A stretch of DNA of 64,000 bases from Halichondria panicea (GCF_963675165.1 NC_087386.1:2854169-2918168); one strand, 5' to 3'; numbered from the stretch's first letter, positions 38,411 to 50,615 are shown. Made by a program: numbers and translations. Notes: generated by a model from the sequence alone, not told the origin.

Positions 38411-40760
38411 ACAGGACGAAATAACTCACTGGATATACATAGATTGACTGCTCGAGATGCGACATCGCGGTCATCGCTTTAAATTTTTGTGATTCTAATC
38501 TCAAAAGTCTTTCTTTTATGTTCATCATTTTAGACCGGTAAATACGCCATTCAACAAATATGTCTCGAATGTAACCAAGGTAGTGATCATCAGTATTGAA
38601 TAAAGCAACAATAAAGTTTTGGCCATGTGGGATTCTTAATTGCGATAAATCAAGGAATTTGTTTTGATAGTAGGTATCAATAATTATTATATCTTGGGAT
38701 TGTCGGCAAGGTGTTTAGATGATACTAGTGGCTCAATGATATCTTTACCGATGTCGATCTTGTCATGTCCAGTTACGAAAGTGTTCACATCACCTTGTAC
38801 TGCACCACTCACCATAAACAGAATCGGGTACTTTGATGAATCTGGGATATGGACATAGTGACGTGCAGCATACATGATCCCATTTAATTCCAGCTTTCCT
38901 AATCTGCCTTGTCTGATGTACATGGCAAAGTTGTATTCCTTAAACCTGTTGTTGAGCCTGCGAATGTTATCATTACATCTATCCGATATCAGCCGAGAAG
39001 GTATGGGAGGAGAAAGACTAATTATGATAGCCAGTCCACGAGAATCAGGAGTAGACAGAATTGCATTGTTGATGTTGTGAGCAAACTTTCTTGACAGATC
39101 GATATGATAAAGGCATTTATTGTTTAGATCCAGTCGTACGAGTTTTAAATCAAGAAAGCTATTGTTCTGCTCTTGCATGTCAGCACGCACCATTCCTTCA
39201 GGCAGTATGCAGACCAAAACAACTGAGCCAGAAATTTGATATTTTGATAACGAAAACTCTCTTCCCAGCTTGAGACGAGTTTGCTCCAAATCCTCCAGAG
39301 TGAAAGTGTGTGGGTCGTAATCAAACTCCATCTCCAGCTTGACATACTCGGGTGGTGGCTCTGGTCGATCGGACAGGTGAGGGAAAATCTCAGCCACTGT
39401 TGTTGTTTTGCGGAATTGCACCATGTCCAGAGAGTGTTGGCTCATCTTTTGCTTGAGGTCAGAACTGCCAAAGTGGTCGATAATGTGTTCGAGAAGACTA
39501 AAGTCGATGAAGCTAAGGTAGAAGTTGAGGTGAAAAAATATGTCCTCAATAGACTCGGCTTTCTTGAATGTGGCATATTTTCCTTTCAGAAAATTCTCAA
39601 GCTCGGCTTTGATTGAAATCGAGAGGCATGCTAACGATCGTCGGAAATCTTCAACAGTGACTCTTTTCCCTGTGAGCTCAGTCTCTGCCAACTCTTGCAA
39701 GCTATAAAACTTCCCTCAAACCATTTCACTTTCTCTGAGAAAGCAGCATCTGCAAAAACAAATGATTAATGCAAGGTATCGTACAAATCTTAAGAGCCCA
39801 CCATTCGAAGGCATTGCTATAGGCAGTACTGATGTGGTAGTGTCTGCAGCACTCTTGTCAGTTGGCTCAAAAGGCTCCAATGTAGGGAGATCTGTGATTG
39901 CATGAGTGGTGTCATCAATCAGGGCATAGGAAATTGAAATTGTATTATGTTCTCAACACTTGTATGAGTTTATTCTCGTATGCATGCATGCATTGTATGG
40001 AGTTCCATTTTTGAAACACAGTGCAAGTAATGTCACAATGCAAGTAATGTCAAGCTACAGGTAATATCAACTTACCACCTGAGACTGGCCTGGATTCTTT
40101 AGAACCAAAGGTAAACGTAGTAACTGTAGAACAAAAATACCCAGGTCACCACATACTATCATAAAATCTTAGCTTCTAGGATTTTAGTAACTGCAAAAAT
40201 ATTACCGTGAAACTGCACAACTACGTGCTTACTACGTGCACTACATGTACACAGCTTCAACAATATACAAGTCAAGGCTGCATTTCTTACAACTCTCACC
40301 AGTATTGCACACATTGGCAGCTAGCAGCCCCTCCTCCAGTTTCAACAAAATTTCAATCAGCGAGCGATAGTTAGGGTAAGGGTTCCTTTTGAGCCAAAAT
40401 GTCAGAGCTTTGATCATGCCCTTTTCATGCCCTCCCAGGAAAACAGTATCCCTTACATCAGCTTTCTGTGCCTCATTGAGACCAAGTCCAGGCACTCCCA
40501 CATACTTCTCCCAGCCACCAAACAGTCCAGCCAGTTTCAGCAGGTGCCCCTCCTCTACTGTGCCATCTAGCTGCTCTTCTGTTATTCCAGTTTTTTCCAT
40601 CAGTGTGTCTAAGATGAGACTTGCATCAACATTGTCAGAACAAGTAGCCATATTAATATTTATGTCTCAAGTTCTACACAATTACAACACAAACACTTTT
40701 ATTATGTTGCGGTAAAAAGAAATTGCACATGCGCAACATAAACCTCAGAACATTAATAAT

Positions 40761-40806
40761 TAGCCTCGACTCCAGGCCACATTTAATCAGCCTGGAATCG
40801 AGGCTA
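40761..40806. mobile_element. Short palindromic element, TAGCCTCGA hairpin family
   Basis: 46-bp near-perfect palindrome, TAGCCTCGACTCCAGGCC ... CCTGGAATCGAGGCTA. The termini match those of the 604-bp element at 5611. Confidence 0.7.
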
Positions 40807-41044
40807 ATTAATGAACTCTTGATAATAGAACTGCATGCCTTACAAAGTTAGGGTATTGAGGTACCGCCTCCATCTCGTTCAGTTACCCGGCGAGGTGATT
40901 AGAGAGCCATCACGTCTATACAAACCCAACACACCCTAAACTATTACTTTTATTACTCATTTTTATGTTTTTTATGTATTAGTCTAGTCTTATATATATA
41001 TCTCAATGTCATAATAATCACAAAAGTCTACACACCATTAGGCC

Positions 41045-41101
41045 TAGCCTCGAGACCAGCCGTTCGTTATCTGAAAGAATGGCTGGTCTCGAGGGAGGCT
41101 A
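41045..41101. mobile_element. Short palindromic element, TAGCCTCGA hairpin family
   Basis: 57-bp hairpin TAGCCTCGAGACCAGCC ... GGCTGGTCTCGAGGGAGGCTA; a 4-bp insertion spoils the right arm. Duplicated in unit 2 at 49630. Confidence 0.7.
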
Positions 41102-41349
41102 TATTTATAGCACAAAATCTGTTCAGGAAAAATATACACTTTTCTTGAGGGTGGTCTCACTGTGCACACATTGCTACACTTCAAGCTCTTGGCCATTCTC
41201 AACCAGCACTCCAACTTGTTTATTTACCGCATGCAGAGGTCTTGGTGGCAACCAATTACATCCAAGACGGTTGTAAAGAATGGTGTAATAATCGCCCAGT
41301 CCGAGATGGTTTGACTTCCATCGAGTTTCTTGAAAATACTCCCAGTACT

Positions 41350-41482
41350 TTAAATATAGGGCCATGTCGTGAACATTCTCCGCTGATAGTTAGTTGCCCT
41401 CCGAGGTTCCCAAGGAGTATTTTGTAAAGTATTTGACCAGCTTCTGTACTTCAGCTTGATCACAGCACGATTGGTGGAAGTT
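41350..41482 (-). pseudogene. Orphan second exon of the 120-aa gene (unit 1)
   Basis: 133-nt exon with acceptor and stop codon, equal in length to exon 2 of the gene at 49918-50615 and encoding the same NTPWEPRRATNYQ core. Its first exon would lie beyond the right end of unit 1 and is missing, so this copy cannot make the protein. Confidence 0.6.
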
Positions 41483-41687
41483 CTGCTAAATGGCTCTAAT
41501 CATAAGTTTCTGGGACTTCAAGAATTGGGGGCAAGAATATTGTTCTCTTCCATCATCAAATCAATTTATCAAACCCAGAAATAGCTATAAATTATTATAG
41601 CATTGAGTTGCCTCCTAGATCCTATATCTGAGGCTGCTGACTTCGGAGACAAGATCCGTTTCTGGGTCCATCTTGTTGACATGGAAT

Positions 41688-42581
41688 TTTGGTCCCTCTC
41701 AAACTTCCTACCCTATCAACTTCCAAAAATATGCCTCCTACTCATTAGAATATAACAAAAGCCCAATGGCTACCTCTCCAATCACCACCCCCCCCCGATA
41801 GTGCCACCCTCAAAGTTGGAACTGCCCCCTACCCTTTAACCTCTCCCGGCTCACGTATTGACCCCTCATCCTCCATTGCCATTACAGCTTTTGACGAGAT
41901 GTAAGCTGTTAGTGATATAATGGTTGACAACCCTCCTGCAATGTCCGTCAACCACTACAATCGATTCCCCGAGAAGAGCACCACTGCATGTGTATCCAGA
42001 AACATCTGTCGGAGATGCCGTGCGGTTACAACAGCTACCCCTCTCCACCACATTCTAACGAGCTGCCGACCCAGTTCTTTAATGGATAGCAGCTAGTATC
42101 TGCTGTCACAGGCTCACACCTTCGCCCGAGTCTCGAGAGGAAGCGTTGGCAAGACAACAACTCAACACATTGAAACATACGGAACTATAAATAAATTGAT
42201 AGTGAGCACCAAGGGATGGGTCATGTGATCCAGCACCATTACCAGGGGTATCCCCTAGAGAGCTCAGTGTAATGATGTTGTCATAGACTATAATACAACT
42301 TATTTTCTGCCCGATCTGTATTTTGCATTTTTTTTCTCTTCGTTCTCAGTTAGGAAGTCATTTATATATCTGTATAGCGTAAGTTCAACCCAACTTTTTG
42401 CCCTGTCATTCACAGAAACTTTGCACATTTCACTGTTTCATTTGTAGCTGAGTGTTTGTACGACTGTGGTTTAGTAGACCCCTCCTATTTTATGCCATTG
42501 CTCTTTGTGTATACTTTACTGTAATCTCTGGCCATGCAAATTAATAATACAGGAGTTGAGTTATCAATGTAGATGCATGAT
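41688..42581 (+). pseudogene. Notch 3'-end pseudogene
   Basis: Copy of the last part of the Notch final exon plus 3' UTR (source 34217-35268). Stops and deletions break the frame, for example an in-frame TAG after tgcctcctactcat. The end CCCCTAGAGAGCTCAGTGTAA and the UTR are almost unchanged. It lacks membrane, ankyrin and signal regions and cannot function as a receptor. Confidence 0.9.
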
Positions 42582-42779
42582 AACAGTTTTATTAAGAATG
42601 CATGACTGTACCAGTTTTGCGCTATATCTTCTATAATTATAATTATAGAGAGTACTTACTAAAATATAAATTGCTAAATCTGAACTATACATGCATGTAG
42701 GAGAAGCACTTACAACACACGTAAAACACTAAAATTGTGTACTTGCCACTCATGGCAGTTGGTTAATTCAAGCATTGTC

Positions 42780-43110
42780 AGATGGCACATCACCAATGCC
42801 GCAACAGGTTACCATGGATATTATACACTGGCTTGTCGAGGCGAGAGATCACCTTCATTGTAGAGTGGCCTGGGATGTTACGTCGAATCTCATCTATAGT
42901 GCTTAATTCATCTTGGTATTCTGGAGTGCATGCTGTAAATCTCAGTAGTCTCAGAATATATATATCGTATATCGTGTATCGTTTTAGAATGGATGTACGC
43001 AAGAATGAAGTCTCAGATGGAACCATCAGGTGCGATAGGCCCAGCGAGGGTTTCAGTATCAGTATATATAGACCATGATATTTGGGTGCTTATAGAGGTA
43101 AGGAATACAT
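42780..43110 (-). pseudogene. Decayed tail of a death-domain/pseudocaspase gene (unit 2)
   Basis: Partner of 35760-36090; shares the same large deletions relative to the intact last exon, showing that it was already broken before the block was duplicated. Confidence 0.75.
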
Positions 43111-43967
43111 ATACACTTGAGAATAACATCGTTGATAGGCCTGTGCCAAATATTCAAATTTGTTCACGTATTATTCAAATTATTTATTCTCACTTCATCA
43201 GCCTAATTTATTCAGCCTTATTCAAATTGAGGACACCTATTATTCTGATACATACACAGCATTGAAATAAAGCACCTATAAATTATATATAATATAGCAC
43301 AAAAAAGTCAATTTTAGCAGCGAAATAACACACCGTAGCACAACAAATGTGGCTTAATTAAATTAATTTTTAACATTCATTGGATAACAAAACAAATGGA
43401 GCGTCATACGTCACTTTGTTATATCCCATCGTGCACGCTGTCATATCAAAATCGTACTCTTACATGACATGTACGTATATATCTGATAATCACGGCCGTA
43501 ATTAACAATTCACGTTGGATTTTAGATCACGTAGTTTTGATATGTTTGGCTTGCCATAGGTCCGACATGCACGAATCACTACAAGTTCAGTCCATTGATG
43601 TGATTGTGGTCACATGATAACGTCCAGGCCAAATACACTAGCAATGATTTGATAATTATATATATTGTCTTGCTTGTGTTGTAAATGACTGATTGAATTG
43701 ATTTCAGATGAAACCCTTCAGTGTGCCTTTAGTGTTTCCGACTGCTCGTGCAAGTATATCTAAGGAGCTTACACCTTGATCTACATTACCAATAAAAAGT
43801 AATTAGCATTTAATTAAGAAAGCATGATGAACATAATAATTAAAAAACCTACATTTGTTCACTTATGTCCTTTCCATAATTTATATACAGTAGCTAACTT
43901 GTCCCAACTGAGTCTATAATTATAGAAGAAACAAAATTAATACGTAAAATATTATTAGCACACTAAA

Positions 43968-46900
43968 TTATGTACTTATACCAGTTCCAGTAGCGTCACC
44001 AATGCCACGATGAAGATCTACTGGGTTGTCATGGATATACACTGGCTTGTCGAGGCGAGAGATCACCTTCATTGAACAGTGGCCCGGGATGTTACGTCGA
44101 ACATCATCTAGTACTTCATCAATAGATGCTTTGGTATTCTGGAGTGCATGCTGTAAAATCTCAGTAGTCTCAGAAGATATCTGTATCGTTTTAGAATGGA
44201 TATAAGCAAAAATGAAGTTTCCTATGAATGGAACCCTCAGGTGCGATAGGTCCAGCGAGGTTTCAGTATCAGTATAGGCCATGATAAGGAATATCTTTGG
44301 GTGCTTAGAAAGATAAGGAATGCAAAGCGGCTTGAGAATAGCATAGTAGATGTCGATACGACTTCCTTTATAAAGCAAATGGTTTGGGTCATCTCCAGCT
44401 ACTTGTCCACTAATTGCAAACACTATCGGATGGTCTGACAACTCTGTGTGGTATGTAACTGTAGACACGACGTCTTCAAGATTAGAGTAACTTTTGGCTA
44501 CATAATCCAGTTTCGAAAATATGCCAGTAAGCATTTTGGTATTGGTAGCTCTGAGATGATCCTTAAGGGCAATAATGATAGCCAAACCTTTAGGGTTTTG
44601 AGTCGACTTAATCAAATCGTTAACGTCACCAACAACATCTTCAACAACATCTTTAAAATTTGATAAAGAGCCCATTGACATGTCCTGCAGAAATCATATT
44701 ATAACCATGCATGGTACCAAAATAATACATTGGTGCTTCACAGAATAGAACATGCATGGTCATCATGCGCAAACTGTACGTAAAACTCTATTATAAAACA
44801 CACACATTATAATTATAATACAATACACACATTAATATTCGTGATCTATAATTAACTTACCATCGATGAATGTTGGCAAAAGTAGATTGGTTGCTTGAGG
44901 TGAGACTTCACAGTCATCCGTTTGAAGTTTTGCGATTCTAATCTCAAAAATATTTCTTCGATGTCAATCATTTTAAAAAATATGTCTTGATTGCACTCAG
45001 GGTCGCTGCTATCAGAATTGAATAAAGTGACAATAAAGTTTTGGCTGTGTGGAATTCGCGACCTACACTGAGGGTAGGTCTCAATGATGATTATCTTGGG
45101 ATTGTCGGCAAGGTGTTCACATGATACTAGTGGCTTAATGATATCTTTACCAATGTCGATCTTGTGTCCATATACTAAAAACGTGTTCACATCCTTGCTC
45201 ACTGGACCATTCACCATAAACAGAATCGGGTAGTTAGATGTATTCGGGAGATTGAGATAGTGGCTTACAGCATATATGATCGCATATAATTCTAACTTGT
45301 CCACTGGAAAAAAAGTGTTGTAAAGGGCGAAGTTGCAGTCCTTGAACCTGTTTCTAAGCCTGCTGTATCTATCATTAAATCCCAATGAGCCACCATTGTT
45401 AAGATCAGTTATGATAGCCAGTCCACAAGAATCAGGAGTAGACAGAATTGCATTGTTGATGTTGTGAGCAAACTTTCTTGACAGATCGATACGATAAAGG
45501 CATTCATTGTTTAGATGCAGTCGCACAAGTTTTAAATCAAAAAAGCTATTTTTATACTTTTCAGCATCAATTCTCCACACCATTCCCTCAGGCAGTATGC
45601 AGACCAAAACAACTGAGCCCGTTACAATCTTCACAAGAAAAAGCGCCAACTTTGATAGTGAAAACTCTCTTCCCAGCTTGAGACGAGTTTGCTCCAAATC
45701 CTCCAGTGTGTAAGTGTGTGGATTGTAATCAAATTCCATCTCCAATTTGACATACTCGGGTGGTGGCTCTGGTCGACCGGACAGATGAGGGAAAATCTCA
45801 GCCACTGTTGTTGTCTTGCGAAACTGCACCATGTCCATTGAGTATTGGCTCATCTTTTTCTTGAGGTCGGAACTGCCAAAGTGATTGATAATGTGCTCGA
45901 GAAGACTAAAGTCAATGAAACTAAGGTAGAAGTTGAGGTGAAAAAATATGTCCTCAATAGCCTCAGCTTTCTTGAATGTGGCATATTTTCCTTTCAGAAA
46001 GCTCTCATGCTCGGCTTTGATTGAACTCGAGAGGCGTGCTAACGATTGTCGGAAATTTTCAACAGTGACTCCTTCCCTTGTGAGCTCAACCTGTGCCAAC
46101 TCTTGTAAGCTATAAAACTGTGCCTCAAACCATTTCACTTTCTCTGAGAGAGCAGCATCTGCAAAAACAAATCATTAATGTAAGTATTGTACAAATCTTA
46201 AGAGCCCACCATTCGAAGGCATTGCTATAGGCAGTACTGATGTGGTAGTGTCTGCAGCACTCTTGTCAGTTGGCTCAAAAGGCTCCAATGTAGGGACATC
46301 TGCGATTGCATGAGTGGTATCATCAATCAGGGCATAGGATTATGAAATTGTGTATTATGTTCTCAACACTTGTATGAGTTTATTCTCGTATGCATGCATG
46401 CATGGTATGGAGTTCCATTTTTTGAAACAGCAAGCAATATCAATTTTAAGCTACAGGTAATATCATGCAGGAGTACATGTACATAAAGAGGAGTATCCAA
46501 CTGTAGCAGTTGTAGTGTAAACCACGTTACACGTACAAGTATGTCATACCAAGTCACTATCAGACCGCATCTTAATTAATAATTATTATGATATCAGCAA
46601 CAGTTTACACAACACTATTACTGCAACTAATTATGATATCAGCAACAGTTTACACAACACTATTACTGCAACCAATTATGATATCAGCAACAGTTTACAC
46701 AACACAATTACTGCAACTACATGTACTAGAGCACTAAAGTGCAAACCATAATTATGCACTGTGGATTAGGATCACAGCAAAGAAGCCTGGAGTATCAGGG
46801 AAGTGTGACTCCAGGTCCTGCATGGAGTAGGATCCCAGAGTCAGCTAACATGGCTATAAGCAGCAGGAGCTATAATTATAGCTTTCTACTTTAGTGACCC

Positions 46901-49221
46901 TGTTCCATTGTTCCTGGTACAGAATCACTTCAGTTATAAACAACGCATGTGCCAAGTTCTGTTCAAGCTACATTTTGCTTGCTTTTATTAGACAACAAAG
47001 CTTTAACACAGTAAGCTGCCACTTATTAAAAGTACTAAGTTGTTGTGTGGAGGCTACCCATGCTGTAAACGCAGTGCTGTGGCATCCAGGTGAGTAGATT
47101 CACAAATTACAAACAAACAAACAAATCACACAAAAACTATAACCCGTGGCCGCCCACGCGCCTCGGGTTAACAAGTGTTAGTGGCCGACTAGATGTAGAA
47201 TGGAGTGTGCGTGGGAGTTGTATACTCTCCTCTTTTAATATGTGCTCCTGCTAATATCATAGAAAGGGATTGGCAACAGGGGCAGTTCACGTGATGCTTT
47301 TACATTGAATGTACACAGGTGGGCCTGAAACTATCCGTGTTTCGCCCTAAAACTCACGCGAAAACCCGGGAAACTTATCGTATCTATAATTAATTAATGC
47401 CTACTTCTCAAAGACCCCTCCAACACTTAAACACATGCCCCCTGATGGTAGGTATCATTTAGAAATATAATCTTGATTTTCGTGAAGTAGCTAGAGGTAC
47501 ACAGAGCCTCTGTCAGAGGCTTTTTCATGCTTGTGTTCCTATAGCACATATGATATAGCTAAGGTTGTGTTACTAAGTAGTGTGCTATGTCCCAAATCGC
47601 CACACAAATGAGCTAGGTGAAGTTGATGTTTAGCAGTAGAACTGCTAATAGACTTTTTTTTATAGACGGCAAAAACAATTCTCATGAATTATTCACGTTT
47701 AGACTCCCACGTTAGAACATAGATATAAGAAGGGAGAGGGATGGGAAACAGAGCACGTGCGCACAATCACTTCTATGCAATGCCAAAAGTTGATCCACGT
47801 TTCGGCTCTAGACACCCCGCCAACCCAGCGGGAAATGTTATTACTATCATTCACAGCTCCCGGCCCCACTGGGACTCTTAGTCCTGTGCTGAGCATCCAC
47901 GCCTACTGTGCATCATATAGAAGCGTTGCCGTGTATCTCACCAAGAGCTTGAAAACTTTCAAAGGCAGTTTTTTGAGTGTTGTATTATCGTTTCGGCTCT
48001 TTCTAGTGGCTTTCTGTACCTTCTACAACTGTGACTACAGCCCAAAATATTAATGATTCCCTCTTTTAAGTAGCTGGGCATTGTATGCAAGTAAAATCAA
48101 AGCCACTTGGCTTTAGGTTGGTAAGTAATGTTCATTTTTGTCTTAGTAAGCTGGTTTTTAAAAGCAGACTTTTTGTGTATCCATTTAGAAAGTTACATCA
48201 ATGATTGAATGTAGGTAAATGTCTCTTTGTATTCATTGATAGTTGGTTTATTGATCGGCACAGTAATTTACCAGAACTTTGCTACATTTCTATAATTCTC
48301 TATTATGTCTGTGACGGTACTGGAATACTCAACGGTACAGACAGAGCTCCTCTCAAGAATTTGCCTGTCCAAGCTGCTTTTTACTGCTTGGAGGGGTCTC
48401 ACTAACTATTGCTACTACCTTGTTGTGACGTTCCACTAGCTGTTGCTAATACATGGAGCTCAGTATAGCTAGTTTTAGCCTAGTACTAGCTAAAAGCATG
48501 GGCTAGAGGAAATAAAGAAGAAAACATTGGCCGAAACGCGGTTCGTCAATGCTATATTTACGTAGCGTTTCCCATCCCTCTCCCTTCTTATATCTATGGT
48601 TAGAAGTAAGCCTCGAGGCGAAACACAGATGGTACCCGAAGTGCACTCTGTTGCCAATGCCTTTCTCTTCTATCTATGGTAATATCAACTTACCACCTGA
48701 GACTGGCCTGGATTCTTTAGAACCAAAGGTCAACGTAGTAACTGTGGAACAAAAATAATAGGATTTTAGTAACCGCAAAAATATTATAGTGGAACTGCAC
48801 AACTACGTGCTTAGCACTACATGTACACAGCTTCAACAATATACAAGGCTGCATTCTTACAACTCTCACCAGTATTGCACACATTGGCAGCTAGCAGCCC
48901 CTCCTCCAGTTTCAACAAAATCTCAATCAGCGAGCGATAGCTAGGGTAAGGGTTTCTTTTGAGCCAAAATGTCAGAGCTTTGATCATGCCCTTTTCATGC
49001 CCTTCTCGGAAAACAGCATCCCTTACATCAGCTTTCTGTGCCTCATTGAGACCAAGTCCAGTCACTCCCACGTATTTCTCCCAGCCACCAAACAGTCCAG
49101 CCAGCTTCAGCAGGTGCCCCTCTTCCACTGTGCCATCTAGCTGCTCCTCTGTTATTCCAGTTTTTTCAATCAGTGTGTCTAAGATGAGACTTGCATCAAC
49201 ATTGTCAGAACAAGTAGCCAT
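43968..49221 (-). CDS. Death-domain protein with two tandem pseudocaspase domains (834 aa)
   Basis: Exons 48870-49221, 48694-48741, 46210-46299, 44861-46158, 43968-44684 sum to 2,505 nt. Death domain aa ~25-110 (LLKLAGLFGGWEKYV, ALTFWLKRNP, SLIEILLKLEEGLLA). A conserved helical module follows at aa ~215-340 (IEDIFFHLNFYLSFIDF, FRKTTTVAEIFPHL). Caspase-like fold 1 is aa ~405-596 (DSCGLAIITDL; IIIIETYPQ where active caspases have the QAC motif). Fold 2 is aa ~597-834 (PKGLAIIIAL; VFAISGQVAG in place of the SHG strand; IFLIMAYTDTE in place of FIQACRG). I see neither catalytic Cys nor His, so it should be proteolytically dead. It likely acts as a scaffold or decoy in death-domain signalling, as c-FLIP does (inference). 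In related copies a GTAAGT follows the final ACTG and could join another exon; here it is GTATAAGT and the frame stops eight codons before the window of homology ends. Confidence 0.85.
46467..47251. mobile_element. 785-bp TIR element, outermost of a nested stack
   Basis: Ends GCAGGAGTACATGTACAT... and ...ATATGTGCTCCTGC; with small gaps the inverted repeat extends to about 35 bp. Flanked by TAATATCAT at 46458 and 47252. An 8-9 bp duplication fits hAT or Mutator-like elements. Non-coding; contains a 45-bp tandem repeat. Confidence 0.7.
46586..46719. repeat. 45-bp tandem repeat, three copies
   Basis: Unit starts ttatgatatcagcaacagtt and repeats at 46586, 46631 and 46676 with one or two substitutions. 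Confidence 0.9.
47260..48679. mobile_element. TIR element interrupted by another insertion
   Basis: Left end TAGAAAGGGATTGGCAACAG, right end CTGTTGCCAATGCCTTTCTC plus about ten further bases; sub-terminal atccgtgtttcgcc is mirrored by ggcgaaacacagat. TAATATCA lies at 47252 and 48680. The interior is mostly the element at 47718-48598. The left terminus is shorter than the right, so it may be clipped. Confidence 0.6.
47718..48598. mobile_element. 881-bp TIR element nested inside the previous one
   Basis: Perfect ~20-bp inverted ends CATAGATATAAGAAGGGAGA, continuing as GGGATGGGAAAC. Flanked by GTTAGAA at 47711-47717 and 48599-48605. No transposase frame seen, so non-autonomous. Confidence 0.8.
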
Positions 49222-49629
49222 AATTATTAAACGATATAATTGTCTTCTATAGAATTACAACACAAACACTTTTATTGATGTTGTGGTAAAAAGAAATTGC
49301 ACATGCGCAACAAATAAACATTATTAGCCTATTTTACATGTATACACACATTCATAGATATACTGTATACTATAGGCGGTTTGTACTTGTAGTCTTTATC
49401 ACCGGGTTTTGATGCAACAGTTGCATAAAGAACTGCATGCCTTAGGGTATTGAGGTACCGCCTCCATCTCGTTCAGTTACCCGGCGAGGTGATTAGAGAG
49501 CCATCACGTCTATACAAACCCAACACACCCTAAACTATTACTTTTATTACTCATTTTTATGTATTAGTCTAGTCTTATATATATATCTCAATGTCATAAT
49601 AATCACAAAAGTCTACACACCATTAGGCC

Positions 49630-49682
49630 TAGCCTCGAGACCAGCCGTTCCTTATCTGAAAGAACGGCTGGTCTCGAGGCTA
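49630..49682. mobile_element. Short palindromic element, TAGCCTCGA hairpin family
   Basis: 53-bp almost perfect hairpin TAGCCTCGAGACCAGCCGTT ... AACGGCTGGTCTCGAGGCTA. Partner of the copy at 41045, without its 4-bp insertion. Confidence 0.75.
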
Positions 49683-49917
49683 CATTTATAGCTGTTCAGG
49701 AAAAATATACACTTTTCTTCAGGGTGGTCCTCGCTGTGCACACATTGCTGCACTTCAAGCTTCTGGCCATTTTCAACCAGCACTCCAACTTGTTCATTTA
49801 CCGCAGAAGTCTTGGCAACCAATTACATCCAAGACGTTGTAAAGAATGGTGTAATCGCCCGGTCAGATGGTTTGACTTACATCGAGTTTCTTGAAAATAC
49901 CGCAGGCTCCCAGTACT

Positions 49918-50615
49918 TTAAATATAGGGCCATGTCGTGAACATTCTCCACTGATAGTTAGTTGCCCTCCGAGGTTCCCAAGGAGTATTTTGTAAAGCAT
50001 TTGACCAGCTTCTGTACTTCGGCTTGATCACAGCACTATTGGTGGAAGTTCTGCTAAATGGCATAAATTATAAGTTTTATATAGATCTAAAGGATATTGT
50101 TCTCTTCATCAAACAGAATCATTAAGTGTGCTTTAAGTTGGTTTGTTAATGCACACTTTTTATCAAACAACCATAATATAAGCAGATTGAATCTGAATGT
50201 CATCATAATTATAATAATAATACAAGCAGATTGAATATGTACACAAGCAAAGCTGAAAAGTATTAGAAAGTTGAATGTTATTGTTTCGACTTGTTTCATG
50301 TGTACCAAATTGCTGACTTCATCATATATAGCATCGTTTTTTCGTCTGAAGAAATAGGCTCAGCTTGCTTAGAAGATGTACATACCTGTACCTAAGCCAG
50401 ATCCATACAATTGTTTCATCAAAGGTGCTTCGAATATCATAGCTTTCCAAAAGAGCAAGTTTGCGCACAAAGTTTCCCATCCAGTAAGCCAGATCAGCTG
50501 GAGGCATATCCAGTAGTATAGTGGGATCGGGACTGTTGGTCAGCAGGAGAAATAAGTCGAGAACATGCCCAGTCAGTCCAGATAGCTTTAGATAGTATCT
50601 CCTTCTCCTTTGCAT
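49918..50615 (-). CDS. Unrecognised 120-aa protein
   Basis: Two exons, 50386-50615 (ATG at 50615) and 49918-50050 (TAA), total 363 nt. Starts MQRRRRYYLKLSGLTG, then a leucine-rich stretch with MPPADLAYWMGNFVRKLALL, and ends NTPWEPRRATNYQWRMFTTW. Exon 2 is conserved in length and stop position in the unit-1 copy (41350-41482), which supports the splice model. It could equally be the relic of a longer gene; I cannot name the family. Confidence 0.45.

Larger units (their letters stand above)
37111..40651 (-). pseudogene. Death-domain/double-pseudocaspase gene, disabled copy (unit 1)
   Basis: Exon remains: 40300-40651, 40076-40123, 39802-39891, about 38434-39749, about 37111-37775. The death-domain exon is intact (SLIEILLKLEEGLLA). 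In the large exon one base is missing near 39711 compared with the unit-2 gene. Two extra bases near 38693 turn the frame into TAA TAA right after HLADNPKI. The last exon has another shift near 37615. A ~18-nt in-frame deletion removes part of the segment before GSVVLVCILPEG. One intron has gained two MITEs. Splice sites are mostly preserved, so the decay looks recent, or some shifts are assembly errors. Confidence 0.85.
34217..41580. repeat. Tandem segmental duplication, unit 1
   Basis: From the middle of the last Notch exon to just past an orphan exon at 41482, the order Notch 3' end, death-domain-gene tail fragment, death-domain gene, hairpin element, small-gene exon is repeated in the same orientation at 41688-50115. 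Long stretches are identical by eye. Boundaries are placed where similarity is lost and are approximate. Confidence 0.85.
41688..50115. repeat. Tandem segmental duplication, unit 2
   Basis: Direct repeat of 34217-41580, longer because of about 2.2 kb of nested transposons in one intron. It starts inside the Notch last-exon copy and ends near the first intron of the 120-aa gene. Confidence 0.85.

Noticed and set aside
40845..40945. Conserved block (gggtattgaggtaccgcctc...) upstream of both death-domain genes as an RNA gene
   Set aside because: Repeated at about 49443-49538 simply because it lies in the tandem duplication; no tRNA-like boxes or fold found.
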